From CAYJAY01 sp964370715 (GTDB lineage Bacteria; Bacillota; Clostridia; Oscillospirales; Ruminococcaceae): 64,000 nt of DNA. The notes beneath the pieces were generated by a model that had not been told where the DNA came from, did no database searches, and saw nothing but the letters and a program-made list of their open reading frames with translations. Within the stretch, counting starts at the first letter, position 1. Each line of letters opens with the position of its first letter. The position numbers and the translations under genes are program-made. This document shows positions 16,211-23,631 of this stretch, piece after piece. Where the stretch lies: positions 1-64,000 of the forward strand of contig CAYJKJ010000003.1 in assembly GCA_964370715.1 (NCBI GenBank), read 5' to 3'.

Positions 16211-18061
16211 TTACTTTTCTGTTTTTGTTATTTGGCAGATTATATCTTCATAACCTGCATAAGAAGACGTGTTAATGTTGTCAACAAATGCGTGGGAAAT
16301 ATCGTAGTATTCATTTGAATATAGCGGAATTTGAGGCATGATTTCGTTAAATCGAAGTTGATATTCAAACCATGCATCAAGATAACCTTGTTTATCTTCG
16401 GGATCGGTCGTTCTCATTTTAACAATTAATTCATCAAGAACGGGATCGCTAAGTTGCGCTTTGTTGAGCGTTGTTCCAACAAGATCAGAATGCCATGTGT
16501 AGTATCTATCAAACACGGCGGTGAAGTTTGTTGCAAGGTTAAATGTTTCATAAACTCTTTCTTCGAGTTCAAAAGCGTTGTAATAGTTATCAAGAACTGC
16601 GCTCCATTCCCCTTTTTCAACGGTGAAATCGATTCCGGCAAGCGGCGCATTTGCAACATACTGTATCTCGATAATATCGGTGAATACATTTGCTTGACCC
16701 AGATGGTTTATTTCAAGCTTTTCTCCTTCTGCGTTGTGGCGAAGATAGCTTCCGTCGGCGGCGGCTTTTGTTCTGTCAAACGGAGTTTGTCCGTCGGCTT
16801 CAAATTTCCAATCGGTTTTATCAAGATAGTCGTTCGCTGTGTCGATGTTAAACGATATCGGCAAAAGTTCTTGTTGAAGATCCGCCGCCATCTCTTGATA
16901 CATCCATTGCCCGTTGCCATATTCCGCATCAACGGTGTTTCCGTATCCGCCTAAAACAAAGTCTACAACTGAGTTTCGATCGATTAACGATGCCAAAGCC
17001 CAACGAACATTTTGATCCGCCGTTACCCCTCTGTCGCAAAGCATTGCGAGAAAGCCATATCCCGAACGAAGATAGGTGTTAAAGTTTGCGCTGTCAGAAG
17101 CTTTAACCGATTCTATCTTTTCATGTTCAACAACCCCTTCAACAAGGTCTACTTGACCATTAATTACCCATTCAACATCGGTTTCAGCCGGGATTTCTTT
17201 TTGAATAATATATTTTAAAGTTGGTTTGTTTCCGGCGGAATCGCCCTTAAAATATTCGTTTAGTTCAAGCGTTACCGTTTGGTTTTCAAACGAAATAAAT
17301 TTATATGGACCTGCCGTCACGGTTGGAGCAAACCTTTCGGTTTCAGCAATTCTTTTGCAGTTGGTCAAAAGATCTCCTTCGGAAAAATCAATCCTTGTGC
17401 CTTGATCATCTGAGACAAGTTCAGAATTTGGAAGATATGTTTCATAATGGATCGGTTCTGTCACCGCATAAACAGTTTCCCAATAATATGGCAAGTTTTC
17501 TGCTGCAATGGTCACAGAAAATTCGTATTCATCGATAAGTTTAACGCCCTCGAAAACATCCGTTTCGCCGTTCTTGTATGCTTCATAGCCAACAAGCCCA
17601 TCGCTTCCGCTCGTCGAAGCCCCCGCTTCGGTCCATTCCGGCGACGATACCCACATAACATAAGCGACATAATCTTTTGCGGTTATATTGTCCCCGTTGT
17701 TGAAAAACAAATCGTCTTGCAGCTTAAATGTGTATGTTTTGTTTCCGTTGTCGTCTGTTTTAATATCAAGATTTTCAACAATCGTCGGATTCAAAACTAT
17801 TTCGCCTTGTGGGGTTATCTCGTATGTATCCATATAACCACCGGTTAACGTTTTAATCGAAAGATCATAGGAATTGTTGCCAAAACCGTTGATAAAATCT
17901 CCCGACATATCTTGAACACCAACCATCAGCGTGTCGAGCGGAACTTCCGACGTGAACATCGCTTGTTGGGGTTCAGTTTGAGTTTCGGTCGACGATACAC
18001 AACCTGCAAGTAATGACAATGCAACTATTATCGCCACCAAAATTTTAACTGTTTTTTTCAT
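16211..18061 (-). CDS. oppA: Oligopeptide-binding lipoprotein OppA
   Basis: The 616-residue extracellular solute-binding protein belongs to family 5 (SBP_bac_5). The signal peptide ends in the lipobox LLAGC, with Cys21 as the lipidation site. The body shows family landmarks such as DLFFNNGDNITAKDYVAYVMW (about 115-135) and later repeated lobes with ETDVEWVINGQVDLVEGV. The C-terminal region, MPQIPLYSNEYYDI, is typical of peptide binders. It is the first gene of the operon after the promoter at 18124-18152, which suits the need for excess binding protein. Confidence 0.93.
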   Translation of the reverse strand: MKKTVKILVAIIVALSLLAGCVSSTETQTEPQQAMFTSEVPLDTLMVGVQDMSGDFINGFGNNSYDLSIKTLTGGYMDTYEITPQGEIVLNPTIVENLDIKTDDNGNKTYTFKLQDDLFFNNGDNITAKDYVAYVMWVSSPEWTEAGASTSGSDGLVGYEAYKNGETDVFEGVKLIDEYEFSVTIAAENLPYYWETVYAVTEPIHYETYLPNSELVSDDQGTRIDFSEGDLLTNCKRIAETERFAPTVTAGPYKFISFENQTVTLELNEYFKGDSAGNKPTLKYIIQKEIPAETDVEWVINGQVDLVEGVVEHEKIESVKASDSANFNTYLRSGYGFLAMLCDRGVTADQNVRWALASLIDRNSVVDFVLGGYGNTVDAEYGNGQWMYQEMAADLQQELLPISFNIDTANDYLDKTDWKFEADGQTPFDRTKAAADGSYLRHNAEGEKLEINHLGQANVFTDIIEIQYVANAPLAGIDFTVEKGEWSAVLDNYYNAFELEERVYETFNLATNFTAVFDRYYTWHSDLVGTTLNKAQLSDPVLDELIVKMRTTDPEDKQGYLDAWFEYQLRFNEIMPQIPLYSNEYYDISHAFVDNINTSSYAGYEDIICQITKTEK

Positions 18062-18123
18062 TTAAACCTCTTATTCTTTTTTTTATTATATTTTTTGTCA
18101 ATATCTTTTTAATTTGTATGAAA

Positions 18124-18152
18124 ATTCTATCATACTATAAACATCAAAGCAA
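18124..18152 (-). promoter_or_regulatory. oppA operon promoter
   Basis: On the minus strand TTGCTT (18147-18152) and TAGAAT (18124-18129) are spaced by 17 bp with an extended TG element before the -10. A second AT-rich TTGACA occurs closer to oppA but has no good -10. The leader would be about 55 nt. Confidence 0.55.
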
Positions 18153-18208
18153 ACTAAATATTTGACAATTTATATTAAAAGTTCTAAATTCGTTCTTTTT
18201 CCCATAAT

Positions 18209-18556
18209 TTAGGTTGACTGTTCACAAAAATCCAAAAACTTTTTGTTTGCAAAATCATCTATTTCGCTACACATTTTTTCATATTGTTCGATCAAAACTT
18301 CGGCTTGTTTAGTTATGGTCGAACCACCGCCATTCTTACCCCCCGTTTTGCTTTCGATTAATTTAAAACCAAAATTTTGTTCGGCAGTTTTTATAAGCTT
18401 TGTAGCCTTTGTGTATGCCATATTCATATCAATTGCGGCTTGCCTTAAAGAGCCGGTTTTCTTTGTATGCCTTAAAAGCAACAAAGGACCTAACCCAAAA
18501 AACTTTTCGCCGTCTTCCGAATGGATATACACTTTAACAACTGGTTTCATCTTCAC
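18209..18556 (-). CDS. ModE-like winged-helix regulator (HTH domain only)
   Basis: The 115-residue protein resembles the N-terminal DNA-binding domain of ModE: LGPLLLLRHTKKTGSLRQAAIDMNMAYTKATKLIKTAEQNFGFKLIESKTGG, then GGGSTITKQAEVLIEQY. The LysR-like helix-turn-helix lies at about residues 35-65. The molybdate-binding MOP domains of full ModE are missing, as in many clostridial relatives. It is the last gene of the operon with the FecBCD-type importer, starting 1 bp after the ATPase stop. It likely regulates that importer, and the 38-bp palindrome at 21401-21438 is the obvious target. Confidence 0.8.
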   Translation of the reverse strand: MKMKPVVKVYIHSEDGEKFFGLGPLLLLRHTKKTGSLRQAAIDMNMAYTKATKLIKTAEQNFGFKLIESKTGGKNGGGSTITKQAEVLIEQYEKMCSEIDDFANKKFLDFCEQST

Positions 18557-18557
18557 C

Positions 18558-19325
18558 TCATATCCTTGTCATCATCCTTTGACCCTCTATATCAACAATC
18601 TTTATGTCGTTGTAGATCAAAGACAATGCCGTTTTAATCTCGCTGTCGTCTGCATTATTTATATCTAAATCAAATACAACTTCGCCATTTTTCATCAAAA
18701 GCGCCCTGTCGCAATATTTAAGCGCAAAGTTTGCATCGTGAAGGCAAAGTATTGCGCAGTTTTGGTCGGTAACAGTTTTTTTAATCTTTGATAAAATCAA
18801 ATGTTTGTTGTTAAAATCCATAGCGCTGTCGGGTTCATCAAATATCATAAGTTCGCTGTCTTGAACCAACGCTCTCGCCAAAATCACCAGTTGTTTTTGC
18901 CCTTCGCTAAGCGTTAAAAAATCGCTTTGATATAGCTCTTTCATCTCGACCATCCGAAGCGCTTCGAGCGATCTTTGTTTTTGGCTCTCGCTATAGTTTT
19001 CAAACAGCGCCATATCCTTAGTGAATCCCATTAAAACAATCTCTAAAACCGAGATATGAAAATTAATATTATGCCGTTGTGGTATATAGCTTATTTGTTT
19101 TTGAAACTGTTTAACGGGGGTGTTTTTGGTTGAAACGTCGTTTATAACACATTCGCCTTTTGTTTTTAAAAGCGAACAAATCCCTTTCATAAGCGTTGTT
19201 TTTCCGCTTCCGTTTAAACCCAATAGCGCTACTAGTTCCCCTTTTTGAACGCTAAACGAAACATTTTTAACCACCGCTTTTTGACGATAAAACACGCTTA
19301 AATCGTGGACTTTTAAACAGGTCAT
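18558..19325 (-). CDS. FecE/BtuD-type ABC transporter ATP-binding protein
   Basis: The 255-residue ATPase has Walker A GLNGSGKTTLMKG (about residues 36-48), the Q-loop region QISYIPQRHN, signature LSEGQKQLVILARAL and Walker B LMIFDEPDSAMD. The sequence pattern fits the iron-siderophore/cobalamin/molybdate (FepC/MolC) subfamily. The signature has SEGQ where relatives have SGGE/SGGQ. It overlaps the permease gene by 4 bp and is followed 1 bp later by the ModE-like gene. It energises uptake by the FecCD-type permease. Confidence 0.9.
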   Translation of the reverse strand: MTCLKVHDLSVFYRQKAVVKNVSFSVQKGELVALLGLNGSGKTTLMKGICSLLKTKGECVINDVSTKNTPVKQFQKQISYIPQRHNINFHISVLEIVLMGFTKDMALFENYSESQKQRSLEALRMVEMKELYQSDFLTLSEGQKQLVILARALVQDSELMIFDEPDSAMDFNNKHLILSKIKKTVTDQNCAILCLHDANFALKYCDRALLMKNGEVVFDLDINNADDSEIKTALSLIYNDIKIVDIEGQRMMTRI

Positions 19326-20293
19326 ATCTTTTCTCCCTTAACGATAAGGCTTATTAGAAACGGCACCCCGATAATAGATGTTACAACGCTTATCGGTATG
19401 TCGCTGTCAAAAATCCCCCTAACTAAAATATCCGAAAACAAAAGAATGCAACCGCCAATTAGCCCCGCAAAAACCATTGTTTCCTTGCCCCACATCTTCA
19501 TAATAAGCCGTGCAAGGTGTGGGGAAATTAATCCGATAAACGTTATCAACCCCGACACGCTAACAACCGCCCCAACTATAACGGTTGCGACAACCATCAA
19601 GATAATCCTAAGCGAAAAAACATCGACCCCCAACATCTTTGCGGTGTCGCTGTCGATCGAAAGAAGCAACATCTGTCTATTAAATTTATATATAACAACG
19701 CAACTCACAACGATTATCGGAACGACAACCAACGCTTTGTTTTGGGTTATTCCCGAAAGCGAACCCATCGTCCAATATTCAAGCGCCGCAAGTTGGCGTT
19801 CGGGGTCGGCGCTAATCTTGATTATCATCAAAACCGCTTGGGCAAAAGCATTAACCGCAATGCCCGAAAGCACAAGCGTTGCAATCTTCATTTCTTTTGA
19901 GGCTTTCGCTAATACAACGGTTAGCAAAACCGCCAACATCCCCCCAACAAACGAAAACACAGCGACCAAAAGCACACCGCCACCAAAAAACACGATGCCT
20001 ATTCCGGAACCCACGCTAGCCCCCGACGACACCCCAATAACATCGGGCGCCGCAATAGGGTTTTTCAGTATCGTTTGATAGACGTATCCTGTCGTTGCAA
20101 GACCAAACCCCGCAACCAAAGCCATAACCGTTCGAGGTAGCCTCAATGTGAAAAAAACCCCCAACGAAAGCTCATCTTTATTTAACAAGTTGTCGAGCGT
20201 TAGCGGAAAATCCCCCACCACTAGCGAAACAACAAACAAAGCCACCATTACAGTGGCTGTTGTTAGAATATATTTTTTATTGTTATCTTTCAT
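19322..20293 (-). CDS. FecCD-type ABC transporter permease
   Basis: The FecCD family permease, about 323 residues, has roughly nine to ten membrane helices. Family signatures are the FTLRLPRTVMALVAGFGLATTGYVYQTILKNPIAAPDVIGVSSGASVGS stretch (seen in parts) near the N-terminus and GLITFIGLISPHLARLIM near the C-terminus. I prefer the ATG at 20291-20293, which follows AAAGGA by about 12 bp; an earlier ATG at 20315-20317 has no site. Substrates of this family include ferric siderophores, haem, cobalamin and molybdate. The linked ModE-like regulator favours an oxyanion. Confidence 0.9.
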   Translation of the reverse strand: MKDNNKKYILTTATVMVALFVVSLVVGDFPLTLDNLLNKDELSLGVFFTLRLPRTVMALVAGFGLATTGYVYQTILKNPIAAPDVIGVSSGASVGSGIGIVFFGGGVLLVAVFSFVGGMLAVLLTVVLAKASKEMKIATLVLSGIAVNAFAQAVLMIIKISADPERQLAALEYWTMGSLSGITQNKALVVVPIIVVSCVVIYKFNRQMLLLSIDSDTAKMLGVDVFSLRIILMVVATVIVGAVVSVSGLITFIGLISPHLARLIMKMWGKETMVFAGLIGGCILLFSDILVRGIFDSDIPISVVTSIIGVPFLISLIVKGEKI

Positions 20294-20333
20294 TTTTTGC
20301 GAAGTTCCTTTTAACATTGTCTACAAAACTTAA

Positions 20334-21392
20334 TTAAACGGCAAAATCATAATAGTTGCTATAAAATTCGGCGGCTGTTTCGCTGAACTCATCAAAGCTG
20401 TAAAGATCGGGGTAAACAACACTCGCAGTCCATAGGCTTCCTAAAAAAGCCGACGGAACGGGGCTGTCCCATGCTTCGATATCGCTTGGCATAGCATAAA
20501 CTTCGCCCTGTTGAACGCAGGCTAGATTTTGAAGATTTGCGTCGTTCAAAACATCCTCCACCGTGTAGTTTGCGGCGGCGGCGATGACGATGGTGTCGGG
20601 GTTATAGGCTAAAATCTGTTCATACGAAACGTTTGCCCAATATGTGTCTTGGATATCCCCCGCAACGTTGATGCCGCTAGCGTTTTCTATCATCGAGGTT
20701 TGATACATCTTTTGCCCTGCGGTGTTTAACAGGTTGCTGTTGCCGGCAAGATACACCGTTTTTTGTTGCACACCTTCAAGCTTCTTATCAAGTTCCGCAA
20801 GGCTTTGGTATGAATATTCGATAATCTCGTTTGCTCTTTCGGTCGTCCCGGTAGCTTTAGCTATCATCAAATACGCCTGTTCCAACAGCTCGGTGTTTTC
20901 GGGATTTACATACAAAACGTTAATACCAACCTCTTCAAGCCCCACCGTTTGCTCCCTTAGCGATACCGGCAATATAACAAGATCGGGGGTTAAAGCTATG
21001 CAACCCTCAAGATTAAATTCCTTAGCCGTTCCAACGTTTGGAAGCTCTAAAAATTCAGGCGCAGAAAGTTTATAAATAGGTCTTGTGTCGGCCTTTGCTT
21101 CGATACCCACAACATTTTGTTCTAGACCCAACGATATCAACATCGAGGTTGAAACATAATATCCCGAAACAAGCCTTTCGGGCTGTTGTTCGATGGTTAT
21201 CGTTCTGTCGAGTTGGTCGGTAATCGTTATCGGAAAATCGCTCTGTTCGTCCTGTTGTGCTGTGTCTGCGGTGGAAACCTGCTCCTCATTTTCGGATGTT
21301 TCGCCCTCTTGCGGTGCCGCACACGAAACAAGCGTTAACAACAAAATGAGCGCAAGCATAATAACCGTTAATTGTTTAAGTAATGTTTTCAT
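20334..21392 (-). CDS. FepB/TroA-like substrate-binding lipoprotein
   Basis: The 352-residue periplasmic-binding family 2 (BtuF/FepB type) protein has a lipobox LVSC with Cys24 and an acidic linker (residues 30-52). Two lobes follow, starting ITDQLDRTITIEQQPERLVSGYY and including NVGTAKEFNLEGCIALTPDLVIL. Conserved C-terminal blocks are ILAYNPDTIVIAAA and VQQGEVYAMP. The N-terminal TDQLDRTITI motif is standard for metal-chelate and molybdate binders. It is the first gene of a four-gene operon (binding protein, permease, ATPase, ModE-like regulator). Confidence 0.88.
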   Translation of the reverse strand: MKTLLKQLTVIMLALILLLTLVSCAAPQEGETSENEEQVSTADTAQQDEQSDFPITITDQLDRTITIEQQPERLVSGYYVSTSMLISLGLEQNVVGIEAKADTRPIYKLSAPEFLELPNVGTAKEFNLEGCIALTPDLVILPVSLREQTVGLEEVGINVLYVNPENTELLEQAYLMIAKATGTTERANEIIEYSYQSLAELDKKLEGVQQKTVYLAGNSNLLNTAGQKMYQTSMIENASGINVAGDIQDTYWANVSYEQILAYNPDTIVIAAAANYTVEDVLNDANLQNLACVQQGEVYAMPSDIEAWDSPVPSAFLGSLWTASVVYPDLYSFDEFSETAAEFYSNYYDFAV

Positions 21393-21400
21393 AAAACCTC

Positions 21401-21438
21401 TATAATTCGTTATATTTTTAAAACTACAACGAATTATA
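21401..21438. promoter_or_regulatory. 38-bp near-perfect palindrome, probable ModE-like operator
   Basis: Arms TATAATTCGTT (21401-21411) and AACGAATTATA (21428-21438) are perfect, and 17 of 19 pairs match overall. The outer edge includes the -10 box of the operon promoter. Inside lie CGTTATATT and TACAACG, 24 bp end to end, close in form to E. coli ModE boxes (CGTTATAT…ATAACG, recalled from the literature). Position and symmetry are those of a repressor site. Confidence 0.6.
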
Positions 21439-21462
21439 ACACAATTGACTTTGCAAAATCAA
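21433..21462 (-). promoter_or_regulatory. Promoter of the FecBCD/ModE-like operon
   Basis: On the minus strand TTGATT (21457-21462) and TATAAT (21433-21438) are spaced by 18 bp. The -10 overlaps the palindrome at 21401-21438, so occupancy of that site should block transcription. Confidence 0.6.
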
Positions 21463-21494
21463 GTAGTTTTTGCCACAATTTAACGATTTTATTT

Positions 21495-22676
21495 TTAAAA
21501 ACTTATTTTCCCCATAACAACAGGGTGTTTTGCGCCGGTCGCTCCCGGGGCGTTGTTCGGAATGTTGCAAAGAGTTTCGTTTGCTAGCAACGCAAACGCT
21601 ATCGCCTCTTTTGCATCGCTATTAAATCCGATATCCTCTTGAGTTAAAACGTCGCAACCCAAAAGGCTTTTAATCATTTTTAACAGCGTTTTGTTATACA
21701 CCCCACCACCCGCAACGATAACTTCGTCCGGCAAAGTTTTATAGATGTCGGTTAGCGCAAGTTTTATCGTCATCGCAGTTAGCATCGTGACGGTCGCTAC
21801 TATGTCGTGGTTGCTAAGCGCCAGTTGTTTAGAATATCTCATTATTTCAGCAACATAGTTTTCGCCATATTTTTCTCGTCCCGTTGTTTTGGGTAGCGGT
21901 TTTTTGTAGTAGTCATCATCAAGCAGAAAATCAAGTAAGCGCTTATTTGGTTCTCCCTTTCCTCCAAAATCACCGTTTTTATCGAAACTATGTTCGCCGT
22001 TTGTGATCAGTTTATAAACAGCATCGATAACCATATTTCCGGGTCCTGTGTCAAACGCTGTCACATCCTTAAGCTCGCAGTTTTTCGGAAGATAGGTTAT
22101 GTTTCCTATTCCGCCGATATTCTGTAGCGCTCGGCTTTTATGCTCATCTGCATAAAGAATATACTCTGTATACGGCACAAGCGGCGCACCCTGTCCCCCT
22201 GCCGCCATGTCACGCACACGGAAATCCGAAACAACAGGGCAACCAATACGCTCGGCTATAACCGAAGCTTCCCCTATTTGAAGCGTTGAAGATATTAATT
22301 TGCTAAAATATTGTTCCGTACAAGGTTGATGAAACATCGTGTGTCCGTGTGAACCGACAAAATCTATTTCACCTTTTTTTATCCCCGATTTTTCGCAAAG
22401 CATCTCGCAAGCATCGGCGAACATCTCACCTAGGTAAAAATTGAGTTTTGAAAGCTCCTCGCTCCCACCAAAATCCCCTTTTGCAATTCTCAACAGAAAG
22501 CTTTGAAACTTTTTTTCATACGGAATCGAAACAAAACCTTTTGTTTCAATCTTTGTGTTAATTCCGCTTGAAATAATCTTTATAACCACAGCATCTATTC
22601 CATCGGCAGAAGTTCCGCTCATTAATCCTATTGCGAGTTTATCGCTTTTTTCGCTTGCTAGGTTTAGTTTACACAT
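21495..22676 (-). CDS. anmK: Anhydro-N-acetylmuramic acid kinase AnmK
   Basis: The 393-residue ASKHA kinase converts 1,6-anhydro-MurNAc to MurNAc-6-phosphate. Signatures are the phosphate-1 loop AIGLMSGTSADGIDAVV near the N-terminus, GSHGHTMFHQP (about residue 100), QIGEASVIAE, FDTGPGNMVIDA and VIVAGGGVYN. The ATG at 22674-22676 is chosen because GAGGA lies 7 bp upstream; longer frames add a non-homologous tail running into a terminator hairpin. Its product feeds MurQ (27878-28774), so it belongs functionally to the salvage genes to the right although it is on the other strand. Confidence 0.93.
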   Translation of the reverse strand: MCKLNLASEKSDKLAIGLMSGTSADGIDAVVIKIISSGINTKIETKGFVSIPYEKKFQSFLLRIAKGDFGGSEELSKLNFYLGEMFADACEMLCEKSGIKKGEIDFVGSHGHTMFHQPCTEQYFSKLISSTLQIGEASVIAERIGCPVVSDFRVRDMAAGGQGAPLVPYTEYILYADEHKSRALQNIGGIGNITYLPKNCELKDVTAFDTGPGNMVIDAVYKLITNGEHSFDKNGDFGGKGEPNKRLLDFLLDDDYYKKPLPKTTGREKYGENYVAEIMRYSKQLALSNHDIVATVTMLTAMTIKLALTDIYKTLPDEVIVAGGGVYNKTLLKMIKSLLGCDVLTQEDIGFNSDAKEAIAFALLANETLCNIPNNAPGATGAKHPVVMGKISF

Positions 22677-22733
22677 TTTAATATCCTCGATTAGTTCTTT
22701 TTTCATCTTTGTGTTTTGTTGGGGGTAAACAAT

Positions 22734-22781
22734 AAAAAAACAAAGCCTTGAAGTTATTAAACCATAAAGCTTTGTTTTTTT
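22734..22781. terminator. Bidirectional terminator between the XRE gene and anmK
   Basis: A 13-bp perfect stem (AAAAAAACAAAGC with GCTTTGTTTTTTT) encloses a 22-nt loop. A-runs and T-runs flank it so that either strand gives a stem plus U tract. It follows the XRE gene stop by about 30 bp. Confidence 0.8.
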
Positions 22782-22813
22782 CAATTGGTTAATGTCTAAT
22801 AATACCACTACAC

Positions 22814-23032
22814 TTACATTTTTCTATACGGCGTTTTTACATTGGTGATGCAAAGAATATAATCAACACTCGTTTTGTAAAATTCAGCGAGTTTTATCAA
22901 AACCTGTGTCGGAATATCGTTTTCACCCGTCTCGTATTTTGAATAGCCCGTTTGCGACATACCAAGATAGGTTGCAACTTGGGTTTGATTTAAATCGGCG
23001 TCTTCCCTAAGGTCGCGAAGTCTGTTAGCCAT
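22814..23032 (-). CDS. Small XRE-family helix-turn-helix regulator
   Basis: The 72-residue protein is essentially a single Cro/C1 helix-turn-helix domain: LRDLREDADLNQTQVATYLGMSQTGYSKYETGENDIPTQVLIKLAEFYKTSVDYIL. The start MANRLRD is set by GAGGTGAT upstream of the ATG at 23030-23032. It is divergent from the small gene at 23126, and the two share a symmetric intergenic region with a 16-bp inverted repeat, presumably its own operator. Such genes occur alone or as remnants of mobile elements; no integrase is nearby. Confidence 0.85.
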   Translation of the reverse strand: MANRLRDLREDADLNQTQVATYLGMSQTGYSKYETGENDIPTQVLIKLAEFYKTSVDYILCITNVKTPYRKM

Positions 23033-23062
23033 TAATATATCACCTCTAGACAAGTATTTCAC

Positions 23063-23102
23063 AACCTGAAACAGATTATTGATTTTTAATCTGTTTCAGG
23101 TT
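23063..23102. promoter_or_regulatory. 16-bp inverted repeat between divergent XRE gene and small ORF
   Basis: AACCTGAAACAGATTA (23063-23078) and its exact complement (23087-23102) flank an 8-bp spacer. Further out, TCACCTCTAGA (23040-23050) and TCTAGAGGTGA (23110-23120) are also mirror images, giving both genes the same Shine-Dalgarno sequence. The centre is a probable operator of the XRE regulator; it could also form a cruciform. No clear -10 was found. Confidence 0.6.
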
Positions 23103-23125
23103 AAAACGATCTAGAGGTGATTAAT

Positions 23126-23314
23126 ATGGAAATCTATAAAAAAATGTATCTCCATCTGTTTTCTAAAACGTGTGATGCTATCCAACAGTTGGAGCAACAC
23201 AACATAGGAATATCAAAAGATATCTTAATTTGCGCTAGCCTCGAGTGTGAGCAGATGTTTATGACCGAGAATGAAAAAATTATAAAAGCGATCGACAAAA
23301 AAGACAAATCATGA
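23126..23314 (+). CDS. Small helical protein paired with the XRE regulator
   Basis: The 62-residue protein starts MEIYKKMYLHLFSKTCDAI and is predicted almost wholly alpha-helical, with two cysteine-containing stretches and a lysine-rich tail. Similar short proteins (M-Y-x-K-L-F-N…) are frequent in Clostridia, but I know of no assigned function. The ATG at 23126 has GAGGTGAT 5 bp upstream; an ATG at 23117 is too close to that site. It is divergent from the XRE gene. Confidence 0.55.
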   Translation: MEIYKKMYLHLFSKTCDAIQQLEQHNIGISKDILICASLECEQMFMTENEKIIKAIDKKDKS

Positions 23315-23631
23315 TATCGCCTTTGAAATTTTAATGCGAAAGTTTCAACTGTTGCATAAAAAACTCACAAAGGAATGAATATTTTTTGTAACCTTTATGA
23401 CATATAATGCCGATTTTTATTGCATAACACCCAAACATACATATATATTATAGTCTGTTTTAACGAAAAAACATCCGTCTATTGACAACATAATGAAACA
23501 ATGTTAAAGTTCAACACAAAGAGTGAAACAAAAATTCCATCTGTTAGACCAATAAGGAAATAAATATTCCATCGCTTTGTTTTGTTTAATATTTTATTAA
23601 AATATTTTAAATTATTAGGAGGATTAAAACT
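23315..23631 (+). promoter_or_regulatory. Intergenic region with the promoter of the sugar importer operon
   Basis: This 317-bp stretch has no gene. It holds a good promoter: TTGACA (23482-23487), 17 bp, TAAAGT (23505-23510). The 5' leader is then about 115 nt, AT-rich, without an evident terminator, and ends with TTAGGAGGATT before the ATG. A CGAAAGTTTCA element near 23338 resembles the palindrome at the murR promoter and may be a regulator site; that is weak. Confidence 0.55.

Noticed and set aside
21393..21494. Molybdenum-cofactor riboswitch before the FecBCD operon
   Set aside because: The leader is too short (about 35 nt) and holds only the palindrome; no aptamer fold fits.
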